This document shows positions 14,965 to 17,207 of a stretch of DNA of 17,207 nt, piece after piece. The translations under genes were made by a program, and so were the position numbers. The stretch comes from Methylotenera sp. (GTDB lineage Bacteria > Pseudomonadota > Gammaproteobacteria > Burkholderiales > Methylophilaceae): positions 1-17,207 of the forward strand of contig JACDEP010000016.1 of the NCBI GenBank assembly GCA_013816325.1. The letters are read 5' to 3'. The notes under the pieces are model-generated. The model was not told where the DNA came from, did not search any database, and was given only the letters and a program-made list of their open reading frames with translations. The first letter of the stretch is position 1. Each line of letters starts with the position of its first letter.

Positions 14965-17207
14965 ATGACACCGATTGCTTTTGAATGGCCCACACCGCCT
15001 TATTTCCATTTTAGCCAGAACACCAAAAATGAGCCGGAAACTTGCCTGATTTATTTGCGTGATGGCACCAAGATACTTGGTAACCTGATTCGCTTTATGC
15101 CTGAAGAATCGAGCATATTGTTCTTATCAACCCGCAGTGAAGCCAATGAGATAATTCATCTTAACGATATCAAAAGTATGCGCTTGGTTAAATCGCTACC
15201 TTTAAACAAACAACAAACATCGCTAGAATCCCGTAGTGTCGAAGTCTATCCCGCCTCAGAACGCCAACCTTACACCGTAGAATTCACAGACAAAGAGGTT
15301 ATTAAAGGCGAAACCATTGGTTTTGCCAATACGACCAATGGGTTATATCTGTACTTACCGGCTGAAGAAGAAAGAATCGTGCGTTGCTTCATACCTCATC
15401 AAGCCATTAGCCATTATCAGATCGGCATGAAGATAGGCGAGATATTAATTGACGAAAAGTTAGCCAGTAAAAGCGATATTGAATCTGCATTATCTCAACA
15501 ACAAGAGTTGCGCAAACAGCGCATTGGGGATTATTTATCGCAGCACCAAATCATCACACGGGAGCAGTTGGATGATGCGATTAAATACCAAGAAAGCCAG
15601 CCTATTTTAAAACTTGGTGAAGCATTACGCCAGCTTAACCTGATTGACGATATCCAACTGCAAGAAGCCTTAACTAAGCAGAAAACCAACCGGAATATTC
15701 AACTAGGCCAGATTTTGGTCAATATGGATATCATTGACGATAGGACTTTAAAGGGCGTATTGGCTAAAAAAATGGGTATCCCTTACGTTGGGCTTGCTAA
15801 GTTCAATTTCGATCTGAATGCAATTAAGATGGTCAGCCAATCCTTGGCACGTAAGTATTCAATGATGCCATTATGTTTGTACGAATCTACTTTGATTGTG
15901 GCGCTGGAAGACCCGCTTAATATGAAGGCACTGGAATATCTACGCTTTGTGACGCAGAAAAAAATTGTGCCGGCTATGGCTTCACACGAAGAAATTGAAG
16001 CTGCTATCGAAAAATATTATGCTAAAACCGACTATATCCCTATGGAAGCGCCTAAGCGGAATAAAGACGATGCGTACGAATTTCATGAAGCTTCTAAAGA
16101 AAAACCAGATGCAAGCGCACTTTCCGAAAAATTATTTGGTGAAAGCTTGGAAATGGATATTCCCAAGGAAGCCATCGTCGAATCTGATAACACATTGGTG
16201 CAACTGATTAATAAGATGATCATGGATGCTCATGAGGATGGGGTATCAGATATCCATATCGAAAGCTATCCCGGACAGCAAAATACTCGCGTGCGTTTCC
16301 GCAAAGACGGCACCTTGATTCCCTATTTTGAGATTCCAGCTAATGCACGTAATGCCATGATTTCACGCATCAAGATCATGGCGCAACTGGATATCTCTGA
16401 ACGTCGCAAACCACAAGACGGCAAAATTAATTTTCAGCACTTCGGCCCGGCCAAGATTGAGCTTCGCGTGGCTACCATCCCTACCAATAATAGCCTTGAA
16501 GATGTAGTCATGCGGCTTCTGGCTTCCAGCAAGCCATTACCATTGGATAAATTAGGATTGGCCAAAAAAAATCTTGCTGATCTGCAAAAAATCATGCTGC
16601 GACCTTATGGCCTAGTTTTGGTGTGCGGGCCTACCGGTTCAGGTAAGACTACTACCTTGCATTCTTTATTAGGCAGCATCAATAGTCCGGGACGTAAAAT
16701 ATGGACGGCTGAGGACCCGGTAGAAATTACCCAACCAGGCTTACGTCAAGTACAGATGAATTCAAAGATAGGCTGGAATTTCGCTGCCGCTATGCGAAGT
16801 TTCTTACGCGCTGACCCAGACGTCATTATGGTGGGGGAAATGCGAGACGAAGAAACTACAAGAGTAGGCATAGAAGCTTCTCTAACAGGTCATTTGGTTT
16901 TATCCACCCTTCACACTAATAGCGCTCCTGAAAGTATCACACGCTTATTGGACTTAGGGATGGATCCATTTAATTTTGCTGATGCGCTGCTGGCTGTGCT
17001 TGCTCAACGCTTGGCAAAATCATTATGCCCAAAATGCAAAGAAGCCTACGTAGCAGAAGATGCGGAAATTGATGAGCTTGTGGAAGAATATTGTCACGAT
17101 ACCCCATTGAAAAAAGCTGACATACTGAATGAATGGCAAGAAGAGTTTGATATCAAGAACAAATTCAAGCTATATCGGGCTAAGGGTTGTAGCGTGTGCA
17201 ATAACAC
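14965..17207 (+). CDS. GspE/PilB-family assembly ATPase with four MshEN-type repeats and duplicated N-terminal module (3' end missing)
   Basis: At least 747 residues; the gene runs off the window. The ATG at 14965 is the first start codon after an in-frame TGA at 14932-14934. Order of parts: a duplicated beta-rich module at 27-74 and 103-151; four exact 30-residue units with the (I/L)-Gly pair ending at G158, G188, G218 and G248, each of the MshEN half-motif type; an MshEN C-subdomain to about 360; a variable acidic/Lys linker; then the motor. The motor has Walker A GPTGSGKTT at 555-563, Asp box EDPVEI at 583, Walker B RADPDVIMVGEMRDEE, His box GHLVLSTLHTNS, and zinc pairs C688/C691 and C742/C745. 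The family hydrolyses ATP in the cytoplasm to drive type IV pilus extension or type II secretion. Which system it serves is undetermined, because no pilC, pilT or gsp neighbour is visible. MshEN domains bind c-di-GMP, matching the divergent cyclase gene. Confidence 0.93.
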   Translation, partial: MTPIAFEWPTPPYFHFSQNTKNEPETCLIYLRDGTKILGNLIRFMPEESSILFLSTRSEANEIIHLNDIKSMRLVKSLPLNKQQTSLESRSVEVYPASERQPYTVEFTDKEVIKGETIGFANTTNGLYLYLPAEEERIVRCFIPHQAISHYQIGMKIGEILIDEKLASKSDIESALSQQQELRKQRIGDYLSQHQIITREQLDDAIKYQESQPILKLGEALRQLNLIDDIQLQEALTKQKTNRNIQLGQILVNMDIIDDRTLKGVLAKKMGIPYVGLAKFNFDLNAIKMVSQSLARKYSMMPLCLYESTLIVALEDPLNMKALEYLRFVTQKKIVPAMASHEEIEAAIEKYYAKTDYIPMEAPKRNKDDAYEFHEASKEKPDASALSEKLFGESLEMDIPKEAIVESDNTLVQLINKMIMDAHEDGVSDIHIESYPGQQNTRVRFRKDGTLIPYFEIPANARNAMISRIKIMAQLDISERRKPQDGKINFQHFGPAKIELRVATIPTNNSLEDVVMRLLASSKPLPLDKLGLAKKNLADLQKIMLRPYGLVLVCGPTGSGKTTTLHSLLGSINSPGRKIWTAEDPVEITQPGLRQVQMNSKIGWNFAAAMRSFLRADPDVIMVGEMRDEETTRVGIEASLTGHLVLSTLHTNSAPESITRLLDLGMDPFNFADALLAVLAQRLAKSLCPKCKEAYVAEDAEIDELVEEYCHDTPLKKADILNEWQEEFDIKNKFKLYRAKGCSVCNN

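Noticed and set aside
14778..14993. A 71-codon minus-strand frame in the divergent gap
   Set aside because: It overlaps the ATPase start, candidate promoters and the cyclase RBS. It shows no recognisable domain and no convincing RBS.
15965..16207. An 80-codon plus-strand open frame inside the ATPase gene
   Set aside because: It is out of frame with a continuous, motif-rich GspE/PilB coding sequence and its composition looks like a frame shadow.

Overview
The window looks like a chromosomal segment of a betaproteobacterium with moderate to low GC, possibly from the Methylophilaceae/Nitrosomonadales. The evidence is the conserved block pilMNOPQ-aroK-aroB with a divergent PBP1a gene, a Mg-type HemB, and a trpG-trpD-trpC cluster near hemB. 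The family-level assignment is inference. There are no tRNAs, rRNAs, CRISPR arrays, insertion sequences or phage genes. No gene-free gap is longer than about 210 bases.

Layout. (1) Bases 1-5959, minus strand: pilM, pilN, pilO, pilP and pilQ, then a strong intrinsic terminator, then aroK (TTG start) and the 5' end of aroB, which runs off the window. PilMNOP form the inner-membrane and periplasmic alignment complex of type IV pili, and PilQ is the outer-membrane secretin. (2) Bases 5960-6168: a divergent promoter region with a good candidate sigma-70 promoter for pilM. (3) Bases 6169-9302, plus strand: the PBP1a murein synthase (mrcA/ponA), then a conserved hypothetical gene with a possible degenerate nucleotidyltransferase-like segment. 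(4) Bases 9307-13380, minus strand: trpG, trpD, a DUF3465 lipoprotein gene overlapping trpD, trpC and hemB (tryptophan and tetrapyrrole biosynthesis). trpE is not adjacent. (5) Bases 13510-14775, minus strand: a diguanylate cyclase with an unusual Rossmann-like N-terminus followed by PAS and GGDEF domains. (6) From 14965 to the window end, plus strand and incomplete: a large GspE/PilB-family secretion or pilus ATPase.

The most interesting part is the right end. The incomplete ATPase carries four exactly 30-residue tandem copies of the MshEN-type motif, the motif class that binds c-di-GMP, where two copies are usual. In front of these is a duplicated, Sm-like beta-rich module of unknown function. 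The gene is transcribed divergently from a gene for a c-di-GMP-producing enzyme with intact catalytic and product-inhibition motifs. Together they suggest a local c-di-GMP circuit controlling a pilus or secretion motor, possibly linked to a redox or metabolite signal through the Rossmann and PAS domains. This is inference from domains and gene order. The rest of the window is mostly housekeeping, with a few regulatory curiosities: the terminator just upstream of aroK, several non-ATG starts, a lipoprotein gene coupled to trpD, and a tandem repeat just upstream of trpG.
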